Notes: a model not told the origin generated them from the sequence alone. Shown: positions 8,506 through 18,150, counted from the first letter of the stretch. The stretch is DNA of 64,000 nucleotides from Aliivibrio sp. 1S175 (GCF_001690985.1 NZ_MAJS01000005.1:62001-126000), one strand, 5' to 3'. Made by a program: numbers and translations.

Positions 8506-10674
8506 TCATTTTTTATCGCTCTCATAGCTATAGTTATAATAGCCATAGCCATACGTGTTACTTGCTTTCTTCTCTACCGCATTCAAGATAAAACCTTTCA
8601 CTTCTATCCCTGCTTGCTCGAATCTGTGTCTTGCTACATCAATCTCTTTGATTGAGGTTTGGTCAAAACGCCCCACCATTAATGTCGTACCCGTTAATGC
8701 ACCAACAATGCTTGGGTCGGTTACTGCGAGAACTGGCGGGGTATCAATAAGAACTAAATCATAGTTGTTTGATGCCCAATCAATAAAATCACTAAAGCGT
8801 TTTGTCATTAATAATTCAGATGGGTTTGGTGGGATCTGTCCACGCGTCATTACATCAAGATTTGGTACTTCTGATTTTTGGATTGATTGCTCTAGTGGCA
8901 GTTTGCCTGATAGGTAATCCGATAAGCCGTTATCCCACTTCATACCAAAATAGCGTTGCATATAGCCTTTACGCATGTCGGCATCAACCACTAACACTTT
9001 CTGGCCTGTTTTTGCAATAACGGCAGCAAAGTTTACTGCCACAAAGGATTTACCAATGTTTGGCGCAGGGCCCGTTATCATCACGACGTTGTTTTTCGCT
9101 TCCATCATGGCAAAGTGCATACTGGTGCGTAAGCCACGTAATGCCTCTATAGACAAATCAGCAGGGTTAGATTCGGCTAATAAGGTTTCTAAATGCCTTA
9201 CTTTCTTTTTGCTATAACGGATATCAAGCTTTTCTTGCCATTTTGATTTAGGAATACTGGCATAAACCGGAATGCCTAATGCTTCAATCTCATCCGGGTT
9301 TTCAACCCCGCGATGGAAGGCCGCTTTCAGCAATACAATAGCGACACTCAGCATGCCACCTAATAACGTCGCTAATACCACAATCAGCGGTTTCTTCGGT
9401 TTTACTGCTCGCGAATAGGCTTGTGCGGTATCTAAAATACGGACGTTACCAACGGTACCCGCCTTAATGATGCTGAGTTCTTGGCTTTTATTTAACAGTT
9501 GAATGTATATCTGTTGGTTTAACTCTACATCACGCTGCATACGTAACACTTCGCGCTGGGTCTTTGGTAATTTTTGCACCTGTAAGTTTAAACGGTCTTT
9601 CTCACCTAATAATACTTGGCGCTTATCCAGTAACGATTTGTACGCAGGGTGGTCTTTAGTAAAGCGTTGGCTAATTTCACTTTCTTTAAAGGTCAATTCA
9701 TTTAATTGGGTTTCTAATTTAACCAATACATCTAATGCCGAGCGCGCTTCTAAGCTTAAATCAACCGATTTACGTTCTAATCGAAAGTCATTTAACACGT
9801 TTTCAGAAAGGGTTAATTTGTCTTTTATTGCGGGGATTTGCGTATTCAAAAACGCTAAGCTGTTCTCTGCTTCTGCGCTGTCTCGTGCGATATTTTGTAA
9901 GAAATAGTTTTGGCTTACATCATTAATGATGGCTTCAATCTTTGCTTTATTTTCACCTTCAAGAGAAAACTGTAACACGCCCGATTGCTTGCCTTTTTCA
10001 CTGATAGATAAAGTTTGTTGCAATGTTAGAATGGCATCAAAACGAGACACTTTAGACACACTAAATAGATCACCCGTTTCACCCGTTAGCTGCATCACAA
10101 ATAAGTGGTAATCGTTATTATCCGCTAACTCTCCCACTTTACCTGTTAATACTTTGCGTTCTTCGGCATCAAATAGGGTGTAGGTTCCTTTTTCTGCATC
10201 ATCTAACACCAAGGTAAAATTTGGTTCATCTATATATTTTGGAATATCAAAGCGGCTTACGTTAATTGCTTTTCCTTCTCCCATTAAACGAGATAACCCT
10301 TTACCAATGATTGGCATGTATTGAGGTGCTGTAATTGTGGTTAAGTTCAGCTTATCAACCGTGTCACCCAAGATCATACGAGACTTTATGATCTCGATCT
10401 CTGTGGTTGATGATGATTCAGAAGCGAACATATCGCCCATATCACCAACAAGCGCTGACATGCCTCCGCCAGTTTTTTGTTCTACTTGAACAAGGGCATC
10501 GGCTTTATAAATTGGGGTAGATAAAAGAGCAAACGCAATACCTGCAATAGCGAACACAGTAGTAATAGAGATAATTAACCAACGACCATCAATAAGTTGA
10601 CCGAACAACTTAGCTAAATCGATTTCGTCGGAAGAGGAGGATGACTCTCGGTTGGCGTTGGTAGCTTGTGACAT
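8506..10674 (-). CDS. wzc: Wzc-type chain-length regulator and BY-kinase
   Basis: Inner-membrane co-polymerase fused to a bacterial tyrosine kinase, controlling chain length and export through Wza. It has an N-terminal Wzz domain (TM about 33-52), a coiled-coil periplasmic region (about 265-400), a second TM (about 430-452), then the kinase: Walker A GPAPNIGKS (about 535), A' VLVVDADMRKG (about 560), B LVLIDTPP. It ends in a tyrosine cluster YGYGYYNYSY. An in-frame ATG at 10680 exists, but GGA is better spaced for 10674. It is separated from wzb by 181 bases of repeat. Confidence 0.93.
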   Translation of the reverse strand: MSQATNANRESSSSSDEIDLAKLFGQLIDGRWLIISITTVFAIAGIAFALLSTPIYKADALVQVEQKTGGGMSALVGDMGDMFASESSSTTEIEIIKSRMILGDTVDKLNLTTITAPQYMPIIGKGLSRLMGEGKAINVSRFDIPKYIDEPNFTLVLDDAEKGTYTLFDAEERKVLTGKVGELADNNDYHLFVMQLTGETGDLFSVSKVSRFDAILTLQQTLSISEKGKQSGVLQFSLEGENKAKIEAIINDVSQNYFLQNIARDSAEAENSLAFLNTQIPAIKDKLTLSENVLNDFRLERKSVDLSLEARSALDVLVKLETQLNELTFKESEISQRFTKDHPAYKSLLDKRQVLLGEKDRLNLQVQKLPKTQREVLRMQRDVELNQQIYIQLLNKSQELSIIKAGTVGNVRILDTAQAYSRAVKPKKPLIVVLATLLGGMLSVAIVLLKAAFHRGVENPDEIEALGIPVYASIPKSKWQEKLDIRYSKKKVRHLETLLAESNPADLSIEALRGLRTSMHFAMMEAKNNVVMITGPAPNIGKSFVAVNFAAVIAKTGQKVLVVDADMRKGYMQRYFGMKWDNGLSDYLSGKLPLEQSIQKSEVPNLDVMTRGQIPPNPSELLMTKRFSDFIDWASNNYDLVLIDTPPVLAVTDPSIVGALTGTTLMVGRFDQTSIKEIDVARHRFEQAGIEVKGFILNAVEKKASNTYGYGYYNYSYESDKK

Positions 10675-10689
10675 GAACATTCCAATAGT

Positions 10690-10852
10690 TGTAACTTTAA
10701 TTAGAGACTAGTTTTTAGGGACTAGGGGCTAGTAAAAGATTAATAAGAGTAAGGGGCTAGTTTTTAGGGACTAGTAAGAACTCGAAGATAAAAGAGTAAA
10801 AATAATCGTTTTTTACTCTTCCCTAAATTCTCGTCCTAGCACCTAGAAACTT
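10690..10852. repeat. Intergenic repeat, module C cluster between wzb and wzc
   Basis: Several direct and inverted copies of the GGGACTAG-type module: TTTTTAGGGACTAG occurs twice in tandem (about 10711 and 10761) and the inverted form near 10821 includes TCGTCCTAGCACC. The 19 bases at 10753-10771 recur exactly inside rjg at 19505-19523. It splits two genes that are normally adjacent in capsule operons. Confidence 0.8.
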
Positions 10853-10855
10853 AAT

Positions 10856-11296
10856 CTATAACTTCTTTGCCCACTCTTGGGCTGCTTTTTCTATTAGTGC
10901 ATAAGCGTGATCAAACGCTTCACGGCTTTGGCGGTATGGATCGGGAATGTCTTGTTGCCCTATCCACTGTCCAAACAGCATGGTTTTGCTTCTGGCTTCT
11001 GGGGCTAAACTGGTTACCGCTTCTTTATGTCCTGCTTCCATTACAAGAATTAAATCGTAATCTCGGCAAACATCACTGGTTAATTGACGCGCTTGGTGTG
11101 AATCAATAATCACGCCATGCTCTGCCGCCACCTCTGTTGCCATGGCATCGGCAGGCTTACCGGTTAATCGACTTTTTTCAACCGCGACACCGGCTGAATC
11201 AACGGTTTTGTTTGGAAGTAACTGTTTTAATATGTGTTCGCCAGTAGGAGAGCGGCAGATGTTGCCAACGCAGACGACTAAGATTTTATTGAACAT
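10856..11296 (-). CDS. wzb: Low-molecular-weight protein-tyrosine phosphatase
   Basis: Dephosphorylates the Wzc kinase, allowing cycles of polymer growth. The P-loop VCVGNICRS carries the C-x5-R signature (Cys9, Arg15), and the general-acid motif is DPYR in IPDPYRQS. The 146 residues match Wzb/Etp. It lies between wza and wzc but is separated from both by about 180-190 bases of module C repeat, which is unusual for this operon. Confidence 0.95.
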   Translation of the reverse strand: MFNKILVVCVGNICRSPTGEHILKQLLPNKTVDSAGVAVEKSRLTGKPADAMATEVAAEHGVIIDSHQARQLTSDVCRDYDLILVMEAGHKEAVTSLAPEARSKTMLFGQWIGQQDIPDPYRQSREAFDHAYALIEKAAQEWAKKL

Positions 11297-11488
11297 GGGT
11301 TTTAGATTCGAGGGACTAGGTTTTAGGGACCAGTAAGAGCTTAAAGCAACTTACACAATTTCCGACCTATCCGTCTTTGTTTGAGATTTTAATGAGTTTC
11401 GAGGGTTTAGGGACCAGTAAGAGCTAAATTGCTTTTACTCGTCCCTAGTCCCTGATCTTTCTAGCGCCTGCTATTAAAAACTTCGTTT
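11297..11488. repeat. Intergenic repeat, module C cluster between wza and wzb
   Basis: Two direct copies of the TTTAGGGACCAGTAAGAGC module (near 11323 and 11407) and an inverted one (TTACTCGTCCCTAGTCCCTG near 11434). On the wza side a small AAAAAC/GTTTTT hairpin overlaps the wza stop. RNA polymerase must cross these hairpins to reach wzb and wzc. Confidence 0.8.
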
Positions 11489-12640
11489 TTATGGCCAATT
11501 CTTAACTCGTAATGCGCCTTCTGTTAGCTCATTAAAGCCTGAGATGGTTGGCATTAATTGCATGATTAGACGGTTCCAACGGGTGATTGGTGCTGCGGTA
11601 ACATAAACGATATCGTAAGGTTTTAAATCAAACTCAGTACCGATGATAAGTGCAGATGCATCTTTAATATTTAATTGATAAATATCAGCCATGCTGGTTG
11701 CTTTATCTTCAGGGCTTGATGAACGAATAACAAACACGCCGGTTGCATCGGCTGATAATTCATTAATACCACCAACACTGCTTAGTGCTTCGGTTAGGCT
11801 CATGCCTGAACGATCAATTTTAAGTAATTTTGGATCTTTCACTTCACCCATTACAAACACTTTTTGAGTGTCATTACGAGGAACGTGAATAATATCGCCA
11901 GATTCTAATAATCGGTTTTGCTTTAAATCACCACGTTGCATTAGCGCATATAAAGACAAGGTCTCTTCTTTGCCATTACGCGTCAACGTGACATTACGCC
12001 AATCTGCATCTTCTGCTAACCCACCCGCGCGGTTAATCGCATCGAGTAACGTTAATGGGATATTAGTAATCGCTTGTTGCCCTGGCTTATCAACTTCACC
12101 CGTTACATAGGCTTTTTGAGCACGAAATGCTGCAACGTTGACATCTACTTGCGGGCTTTCAATAAACTTGCTCAGTTTCTTTGCAAGAATAGTTCTGATT
12201 TCTCTTACGGTTTTCCCTGCAACTTGCACGGTACCAATGTAAGGGTAAAAAATAGTACCGTCAGCATGAACCCAGTTACCCGATTCACTTGAGCTACGGT
12301 ATGAACCCGCAGGGATGGTTAATTCAGGGTGGTCCCAAATAGTCACATTTAAAATATCACCAGGGCCTACACGGTATTCGTAACTTGCCACTTTCTTTTC
12401 AAGTTCAATGTTTGCTTGTGCTGATGCTTGTGTCGTTTGGTATTGCGCCACTTTTTGAGGCGTTAACTCGTAGATATTAACATCGGTAGAATAGTTTTCT
12501 TTCGCGTCTTCGCTTTGCTCTTCTTCTACTTTATTTTTATCGGATGTCGACATGTGTGAGCCGGGAAATACAGTACAGCCACTTAACAGCAACAGGAATA
12601 CGCCAGCGGTTAACGATTGATGTGTTTTACTAATGGGCAT
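11489..12640 (-). CDS. wza: Wza-type outer-membrane polysaccharide export lipoprotein
   Basis: Forms the outer-membrane channel for the polymer. It has a lipoprotein signal with lipobox LSGC (Cys22), then a Poly_export domain ([19 protein letters not shown], about residues 90-108), and SLBB-like domains around [10 protein letters not shown] and VMGEVKDP. The C-terminal amphipathic segment ([15 protein letters not shown]) should be the membrane helix. The 383 residues match the family. First gene after the JUMPStart element, 30 bases from ops. Confidence 0.95.
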   Translation of the reverse strand: MPISKTHQSLTAGVFLLLLSGCTVFPGSHMSTSDKNKVEEEQSEDAKENYSTDVNIYELTPQKVAQYQTTQASAQANIELEKKVASYEYRVGPGDILNVTIWDHPELTIPAGSYRSSSESGNWVHADGTIFYPYIGTVQVAGKTVREIRTILAKKLSKFIESPQVDVNVAAFRAQKAYVTGEVDKPGQQAITNIPLTLLDAINRAGGLAEDADWRNVTLTRNGKEETLSLYALMQRGDLKQNRLLESGDIIHVPRNDTQKVFVMGEVKDPKLLKIDRSGMSLTEALSSVGGINELSADATGVFVIRSSSPEDKATSMADIYQLNIKDASALIIGTEFDLKPYDIVYVTAAPITRWNRLIMQLMPTISGFNELTEGALRVKNWP

Positions 12641-12670
12641 GATTTCAACTTAAAGGTAACAAAATTTAAA

Positions 12671-12715
12671 GACGCTACCGCCCAGAGGTAGTTAGGCACA
12701 TTCCCTCTCAGCGCG
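12671..12715 (-). promoter_or_regulatory. JUMPStart / ops element (RfaH recruitment)
   Basis: On the minus strand the sequence contains GGCGGTAGCGTC (12682-12671), a match to the ops core GGCGGTAGCGT, preceded by CTAACTACCTCTG resembling the rest of JUMPStart. It lies about 30 bases upstream of the wza start within the transcribed leader. In enterobacteria and Vibrio, ops pauses RNA polymerase and loads the antiterminator RfaH. That fits a long operon interrupted by hairpin-rich repeats. Confidence 0.88.
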
Positions 12716-13142
12716 ATGATATGTTTTAATAAAAAAGCTATTAAATCTATTTATGTATTTAAATATTTATAAATAAGAATATATTCAACCCACCGATTTA
12801 ATGATAAAAAAGTCATTAAATCTTAATTTTACAACGCACTTATTAATACGTTAATGCTTAATCTATACTTAAATAAATATTCAATTTATAAGCGCGGCAT
12901 TATACATAGCAGCCCCTCCCTTTGCGAACATAAATTTCACCAAAATACAATATACAAAACTATCAATAACGAGACTTTGCGCCTCATTTTTGAGATTAAA
13001 TGGCAGTAATTTTGTTTTATTTTTATAATCGATGTGATTTTTATATTTACCATATAGAACTTGATATGGTACTTTGCTCGAAGTTTGCTCATAAACTGAG
13101 TAAATATTCATCACCTAATATAAAATAGATAAGGTTATTCTT
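12716..13142. promoter_or_regulatory. Divergent promoter region between wza and yjbE operons
   Basis: About 430 bases of AT-rich DNA with no convincing gene. It must hold the promoters of both divergent polysaccharide operons. An AT-rich stretch at 12730-12880 could be a promoter or a site for H-NS-like proteins (inference). AAGGTTATTCTT just before the yjbE start gives its ribosome-binding site (AAGG at 13131-13134). No operator could be assigned. Confidence 0.5.
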
Positions 13143-13394
13143 ATGAAAAAGACTGCTATCGCTCTTATGCTAGCTATGACTGCTGGTTCTGCATTTGCAG
13201 CCGCTGAAGCAACAACAACTGCTGCTGCTACTTCAACTTCAGGTACTGCTGCTGGTACTGCTGGCGCTGCAGGTGCTGCTGCTGGTACTGCTACTGTTAC
13301 TGCTGTCGCTGTCGGTGTTGCTGCAGTAGTTGCTGTTGTTGCTGTTGCTGATTCAGGTTCTGACTCAACGACTACATCTGTAACAACAAACTAA
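13143..13394 (+). CDS. yjbE: YjbE-like small exported Ala/Gly/Thr-rich protein
   Basis: An 83-residue protein with a clear signal peptide (MKKTAIALMLAMTAGSAFA, cleavage after AFA). The mature part is composed almost only of Ala, Thr, Gly, Val and Ser, with a hydrophobic stretch AVAVGVAAVVAVVAVA and a Thr/Ser tail. The same composition and position are seen in E. coli YjbE, first gene of the yjbEFGH exopolysaccharide operon. Its biochemical role is unknown. A hairpin follows before yjbF. Confidence 0.8.
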   Translation: MKKTAIALMLAMTAGSAFAAAEATTTAAATSTSGTAAGTAGAAGAAAGTATVTAVAVGVAAVVAVVAVADSGSDSTTTSVTTN

Positions 13395-13422
13395 TCCACA
13401 GATTCTGTTGTGAATATATTAA

Positions 13423-13449
13423 AACCATCAACTCCGGTTGATGGTTTTT
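13423..13449 (+). terminator. Hairpin between yjbE and yjbF, partial terminator or attenuator
   Basis: AACCATCAAC (13423-13432), loop TCCG, GTTGATGGTT (13437-13446), followed by TTTG. It is a perfect 10-bp stem but has a short T tract. It probably lets yjbE be made in excess over yjbFGH. Confidence 0.7.
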
Positions 13450-13554
13450 GTGTATTTATAACTTGCGGATCTACGGTTTTTTATCCTAGGTTTGACGTCA
13501 ACTAACCTTTTAATTTATTTATTTTTACAACACATACGGCAGGGCCTCAGGATC

Positions 13555-14256
13555 ATGTTTTCCTCGATAAATCCTCTACTTATATTTAAAACAATCTCTA
13601 TCTTACTTATTACAGCGGTACTCTCTGCTTGTACCCAAAAATTCAATGATGTTAATGCTACCCTTGATGAAGCCATTTTTGGTGCGGACGATGTCGCGCT
13701 ATCTCAGCAAGAAATCACGGAATTACCTTATGCAAGCAGCTTTGTGCGCATTAATGATGGCGCAACACTCTTTATGGTATTGGCGTTTGCAGAGCCAAAC
13801 CCTAAGACTGGGGTGATGCAGTTAAAGTGGCTTTCTGCAGATAAAGCCATGGTTATTACTGAAAATGGTCGCATAGTAAAAACCCTTGGTTTAGCACAAA
13901 AAAACCTTGTTGCTATCACTCCTATCAACCTTCCATCGTTACCTTCATTTGCTTCGATAAACAAAAAACAAACGATTTGGTCTGCTCATTATGATTGGAG
14001 GACGGATAACCGTTATTTATTCAATTACCAAGCAACGATTACTCCAATACTAAGAAATAAATCACAATTAAAAACGACGGTGTGGGAGAAAGAAGTCACA
14101 GAGATTATAGAGGTGGTCTCTATCCCTTCTTTGGAAGCTTCATTTACCAATCAATATTGGATTGACAGTAAAGACAACGTGGTTAAATCTCATCAATATC
14201 TAGGCCCTAATATGGGCAATATTGAAATGACAATCCTAAAACCTTTCTCTTTATAA
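13555..14256 (+). CDS. yjbF: YjbF-like lipoprotein
   Basis: Outer-membrane-directed lipoprotein of the yjbEFGH system. With ATG at 13555 (preceded by AGGA) the protein starts MFSSINPLLIF and shows a lipobox VLSAC about 30 residues in. A TTG at 13492 extends the frame but would spoil the signal peptide. The remainder has alternating beta-type strands, as in the GfcB/YmcC/YjbF family, with the typical W-rich C-terminal half (YWIDSKDNVVKSHQYLGP). It lies 40 bases before yjbG. Confidence 0.82.
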   Translation: MFSSINPLLIFKTISILLITAVLSACTQKFNDVNATLDEAIFGADDVALSQQEITELPYASSFVRINDGATLFMVLAFAEPNPKTGVMQLKWLSADKAMVITENGRIVKTLGLAQKNLVAITPINLPSLPSFASINKKQTIWSAHYDWRTDNRYLFNYQATITPILRNKSQLKTTVWEKEVTEIIEVVSIPSLEASFTNQYWIDSKDNVVKSHQYLGPNMGNIEMTILKPFSL

Positions 14257-14296
14257 ATTACATTCAATCAATATGTTAGATAAACATGGAGTGATT

Positions 14297-15079
14297 ATGC
14301 GTTTCCTTTCTTCTTTATTTATTATTCTTGCACTGTCGGTTTCGGCCTACGGTGTTGCCGCTACTTATGACCCCACATCTGAAGTTAAAAATACGCTAAC
14401 CGTAACCTTACCTAAACAAGATTTAGAGCTTAATTACAGCCAGCCAATTCGGTTGTCTCAAGTGGCTGTTGATGCAAATACTCATGCTGATTTTTATAAT
14501 TTAGGCGTGGTATTAGGCGATAAAAACAAACAGAAAAACAGTGAAGATCGTCGAAATGAAGTGATTAACTCGCTATCTTCACTTTCTCGAGAGACATCAC
14601 TCTTTTCGTCTAAAAATAAATATGCAAAATCTGCGACGCAACTCTCTTTACAATTAGAGAAAACGTCGTTTGTAACTCGTGTTTTTGCGCCATTTGATGC
14701 TGATTTACTGCGAATTAATGATAAAGCAAACCCTCTTTTATCTGGTAACTACCAATTATTTTTAGGGGCTCGCCCTATTGGCGTTTCTTTTTTTGGGGCC
14801 ATTAATTCTGAAAAAAGTCTTGAATTGCCATTAATTGAACACGCTATTATTGATGACTATCTTGAAAATCTGCCCCTTTCTTCTGTTGCAGATACTTCTA
14901 TTATTTATGTCATTCAACCTAATGGTGAGGTTCAACACACTGAATTTTCAGTATGGCAAAACAAACCGGTGTATTTAGCGCCCGGGGCAATTGTGTTTGT
15001 CCCTTTTGCGGATCTCCCTGCTGATTATTCCTCTTTAAATGATTCTATTGTTCAACTGCTTCGTAATAAGGCATTTTAA
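14297..15079 (+). CDS. yjbG: YjbG-like periplasmic capsule-biosynthesis protein (GfcC family)
   Basis: Exported protein of about 260 residues with a signal peptide MRFLSSLFIILALSVSAYG. The start at 14297 is chosen because GGAG lies five bases upstream; the frame extends to 14273 without better support. The C-terminal portion (INPNGEV-like IQPNGEVQHTEFSVWQNKP, VFVPF) matches the GfcC/YjbG family, which has beta-grasp domains like Wza but no membrane anchor. It lies two bases before yjbH. Confidence 0.82.
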   Translation: MRFLSSLFIILALSVSAYGVAATYDPTSEVKNTLTVTLPKQDLELNYSQPIRLSQVAVDANTHADFYNLGVVLGDKNKQKNSEDRRNEVINSLSSLSRETSLFSSKNKYAKSATQLSLQLEKTSFVTRVFAPFDADLLRINDKANPLLSGNYQLFLGARPIGVSFFGAINSEKSLELPLIEHAIIDDYLENLPLSSVADTSIIYVIQPNGEVQHTEFSVWQNKPVYLAPGAIVFVPFADLPADYSSLNDSIVQLLRNKAF

Positions 15080-15081
15080 TT

Positions 15082-17277
15082 ATGATGGCTCCTACGTTTT
15101 CTCTCTCCCTTATTGCGGGAGTTATTGCCTCTTCTCTTCCTTATTCTGTTTTTGCTAATGAATTTGAACCCGTTACATTATCTACTTCGCAAACGGATTT
15201 TGGTGGCGTGGGCTTAATCCAAATGCCTTCTGGTCGTATGGCTCCTGAAGGTGAGTTCAATATTGGCGCAACACTTAATAACGAATACCACCACTACAAT
15301 GTGTCTTTACAGGTCATGCCATGGTTAGAAACCACCATTCGTTACACCTTGGTGCAAGATTTACTGTATAGCGGTGATGAAAGCTTTAGTGGCAGCACTA
15401 AATACACCGATAAAGGCATTGATTTTAAAATCCGCTTACTAGAAGAAAGCCAATGGCTGCCTGAAACATCAATCGGCGTTCGTGATTTTGGTGGCACAGG
15501 GTTATTTGATGGTGAGTTTGTTGCCGCAACCAAACGATTCGGCAATCTTGATGTGACGGTGGGTATGGGCTGGGGCTACTTAGGCCAAAGTGGTAATATC
15601 ACCAATCCTTTCTGTAAAGCCTCGGATAAATTTTGTTCTCGCCAAAGTGATTACAAAGGCAAAGGCGGAAGCGTAGATTTTGAACGTTGGTTTAAAGGCC
15701 CGGCGGCTATTTATGGTGGTTTAGAATATCAAACGCCTTATCAGCCACTGCGTTTAAAAGTGGAATATGACAGTAATGACTACAGTCAAGATTTCCCTGT
15801 CACTCGCGGTAATATAGACATGACTCAACACACCCCGTGGAACTTTGGGGTTTTGTATGGGTTAGGTGATTGGGGGGATATTAAGGTGAGTTACGAGCGT
15901 GGAGATACGCTTACGCTTGGGGTTAATTTAAGTACTAACTTTAATAGCATGAAGGCGATTTGGCGTGATGAGCCTATCGCATCTTATAGTGAATCAACTC
16001 ATGATTCGATTGATGAGGTTGATTGGAAGCGTGTTAATCAACAGTTGAATGGCAACGCCGGCTATAAAGAAAGTAAAATTTACGCTAACGATGATTCTGT
16101 AACGATTATTGCAGAGCAAAATAAATACCGCGATAGCGATGAAGCCCATAATCGTGCTTCTCGTATTTTGGCGAATAACGTTCCTGCAACCATTTCAACT
16201 TATCGTATTGTTGAAACTAATCAATCGATGCCGGTTTCTGAAACCCTGATAGATGCGAAGCAGTATAAGAAAGTGGCAAACAATGAATACTTCGATGCGG
16301 ATATTGCCGATGCAAGTCAAACCGATGAAGTCACTTATTCACCCGTAGACAATGAACTTAAAAGCAATACTCTTGAACGTTGGGATTACTCAATTTCACC
16401 AACCTTATCGCAATCTATTGGCAGTGCTGAAAACTTTTATCTTTATGCTATCGGGATTAATACCGCAGGTTCGGTGTGGTTGACGGATAAAGTGCAAGCT
16501 TCTGGCAGTGTGTATTTTAATTTGGTTGATAACTACGATAAATTTAATTACATCACACCGCCCGATGGGACTTCTGTTCCTCGTGTTCGTACTATGTTCC
16601 GTGCTTATGTCCATGAAAATCCAGTGCGCATGAACAGTCTTCAATTAACTTGGTTTGAAGAATACGGTTCTGGCTTTTACAGCCAAGTGTATGCGGGTTA
16701 TTTAGAAAGTATGTTTGGTGGTATTGGCTCTGAAGTGATGTACCGTCCACTGAATTCAAATTGGGCATTCGGCGTTGATGCAACTTATATTAAACAACGT
16801 ACACCGGGTGATTGGTTTGGTTTTTACGAACAAGACCAGCAAGACGGTGGAGAATATGGTCGAGATTATACGGTTGTTTCAAGTGGTATGACGGGGTTTG
16901 CCACCGCTTACTATGCCCCACAATGGACTTTCTTAAAGAATACATTACTTAAAGTGGGCGTTGGTCAATTCTTGGCTGGCGATAAAGGAACTCGTGTCGA
17001 TTTCTCTAAACAGTTTGATTCTGGCGTGATCGCCGGTGCGTATGCAAGCTTTACGGATTTATCAGCTGAGGAGTTTGGTGAAGGCAGTTACACCAAAGGA
17101 TTCTATATTTCGATCCCGTTCGACATCATGACGGTGAAACCAAGTAAGAACCGTGCGAACTTTAACTGGCAACCTCTGACTCGCGATGGCGGACAGATGC
17201 TAAATAAAGAGCATGAGTTGTATGATCTGACAGATGAGAGATCGCCGTGGTTTACGAGAGAATCAAAAGTTAGATAA
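15082..17277 (+). CDS. yjbH: YjbH-like outer-membrane protein
   Basis: A 731-residue protein with a signal peptide (cleaved near VFANEF) and the N-terminal family signature FGGVGLIQMPSGRMAPEGEF. It is rich in aromatic-ended beta strands throughout, as expected for the YjbH/GfcD outer-membrane barrel family, probably a second export or modification route for polymer. The size agrees with the family. It is the last gene of the operon, and module A repeat begins seven bases after its stop. Confidence 0.88.
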   Translation: MMAPTFSLSLIAGVIASSLPYSVFANEFEPVTLSTSQTDFGGVGLIQMPSGRMAPEGEFNIGATLNNEYHHYNVSLQVMPWLETTIRYTLVQDLLYSGDESFSGSTKYTDKGIDFKIRLLEESQWLPETSIGVRDFGGTGLFDGEFVAATKRFGNLDVTVGMGWGYLGQSGNITNPFCKASDKFCSRQSDYKGKGGSVDFERWFKGPAAIYGGLEYQTPYQPLRLKVEYDSNDYSQDFPVTRGNIDMTQHTPWNFGVLYGLGDWGDIKVSYERGDTLTLGVNLSTNFNSMKAIWRDEPIASYSESTHDSIDEVDWKRVNQQLNGNAGYKESKIYANDDSVTIIAEQNKYRDSDEAHNRASRILANNVPATISTYRIVETNQSMPVSETLIDAKQYKKVANNEYFDADIADASQTDEVTYSPVDNELKSNTLERWDYSISPTLSQSIGSAENFYLYAIGINTAGSVWLTDKVQASGSVYFNLVDNYDKFNYITPPDGTSVPRVRTMFRAYVHENPVRMNSLQLTWFEEYGSGFYSQVYAGYLESMFGGIGSEVMYRPLNSNWAFGVDATYIKQRTPGDWFGFYEQDQQDGGEYGRDYTVVSSGMTGFATAYYAPQWTFLKNTLLKVGVGQFLAGDKGTRVDFSKQFDSGVIAGAYASFTDLSAEEFGEGSYTKGFYISIPFDIMTVKPSKNRANFNWQPLTRDGGQMLNKEHELYDLTDERSPWFTRESKVR

Positions 17278-17383
17278 GAACTAGAAACTATACGCTTCCC
17301 AACCTCCCCTTATATCAATAAAGGGGAGGAGCCCAGAGCATCACCTCTGAACTCTGCAAGGGAGCTTGCGACCGAACTGAACT
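17278..17383. repeat. Intergenic repeat: modules A, D and B between yjbH and the TetR gene
   Basis: Starts with AACTAGAAACTATACGCTTC (module A), then a hairpin CCTCCCCTT..AAGGGGAGG (17306-17331, module D), then inverted module B (CACCTCTGAACTCTGCAAGG ... GACCGAACTGAACTC). It lies between convergent genes, and the D hairpin could act as a terminator for either strand. Confidence 0.8.
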
Positions 17384-18028
17384 CTATAACCTGCCCTTAT
17401 AATGCGCTTCTAATTCTAATATCTGCACTCTACCCTGCGCTGTGGCCATTGGTCTCACGACATTTAGCATTTGTAACATGCCTTGATAAACCACCGCTTC
17501 TGTTATTTCTTTATCTGACAATTGTGCGGTTTGGTAACTTATCCAGCATGACGATACTAAGTGTAATGTCTTAGTTAGTGCGAGTAATTCATCATCTTCA
17601 AGCGCAATAAGGCCGGACGTTCTAAATCCGTTCATGATACTAATAAGGTTATCGTTTAGAGATTCTTGTGCTTTGGTGTATTTTTCTTTTAATCCCGTAT
17701 CTCTGCTTAAAATATCGGGTAAATTGGCGTAAAAGAAACGGTAGTTCCACATCAAGACAAAAATAGAATCAAGGTAACTAAGCATGATCTGCGCGCTTGG
17801 CATGACTGATGGTTCGTTTTCTGCCATTGGTTGAAATCGTGTTTTTAGTTCTTGTGCGTAATTATCAAAGATGCCATTGATGATCTCTTCTTTATTACGG
17901 AAATGGTAATACAGATTACCAGGGCTTATTTCAAGATGCGCGGCGATATGGTTGGTGGTGATGTTACGTTCACCATTTTTATTGAAGAGTTCTAAGGCAC
18001 CGTGAATGATCCTGTCTTTTGTTTTCAT
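17384..18028 (-). CDS. TetR/AcrR-family transcriptional regulator
   Basis: A 214-residue repressor-type protein. The N-terminal helix-turn-helix (ALELFNKNGERNITTNHIAA, then GNLYYHFRNKEEI, residues about 11-50) is typical of TetR proteins. The C-terminal ligand domain is not diagnostic. Next to the polysaccharide operons it may regulate surface genes, but no operator could be matched and fatty acid or drug ligands are equally possible. No partner gene lies within 70 bases on either side. Confidence 0.88.
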   Translation of the reverse strand: MKTKDRIIHGALELFNKNGERNITTNHIAAHLEISPGNLYYHFRNKEEIINGIFDNYAQELKTRFQPMAENEPSVMPSAQIMLSYLDSIFVLMWNYRFFYANLPDILSRDTGLKEKYTKAQESLNDNLISIMNGFRTSGLIALEDDELLALTKTLHLVSSCWISYQTAQLSDKEITEAVVYQGMLQMLNVVRPMATAQGRVQILELEAHYKGRL

Positions 18029-18106
18029 GGAAGCGTGCGCCTTATGTTAATGGTTTGACTTAAGAAATGTCGATACTGAAGTATAGCGGAAATGTTAATT
18101 AGGATG

Positions 18107-18142
18107 AAGAGTTCAGATCGCTGCGCTTGCAGAATTCAGAGG
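18107..18142. repeat. Left arm of 36-bp perfect inverted repeat (module B)
   Basis: Begins AAGAGTTCAGATCG and ends GAATTCAGAGG. It is identical over 36 bases to the reverse complement of 18544-18579. It lies eight bases beyond the stop codon of the four-helix-bundle gene. Confidence 0.92.
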
Positions 18143-18150
18143 TATTCGCT

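Noticed and set aside
8555-10111. Plus-strand open frames opposite wzc
   Set aside because: Antisense shadows of a well-conserved coding frame.
12881-13114. 77-residue minus-strand open frame upstream of yjbE
   Set aside because: No clear ribosome-binding site, atypical composition, lies in the shared promoter region of wza and yjbE; no recognisable family.
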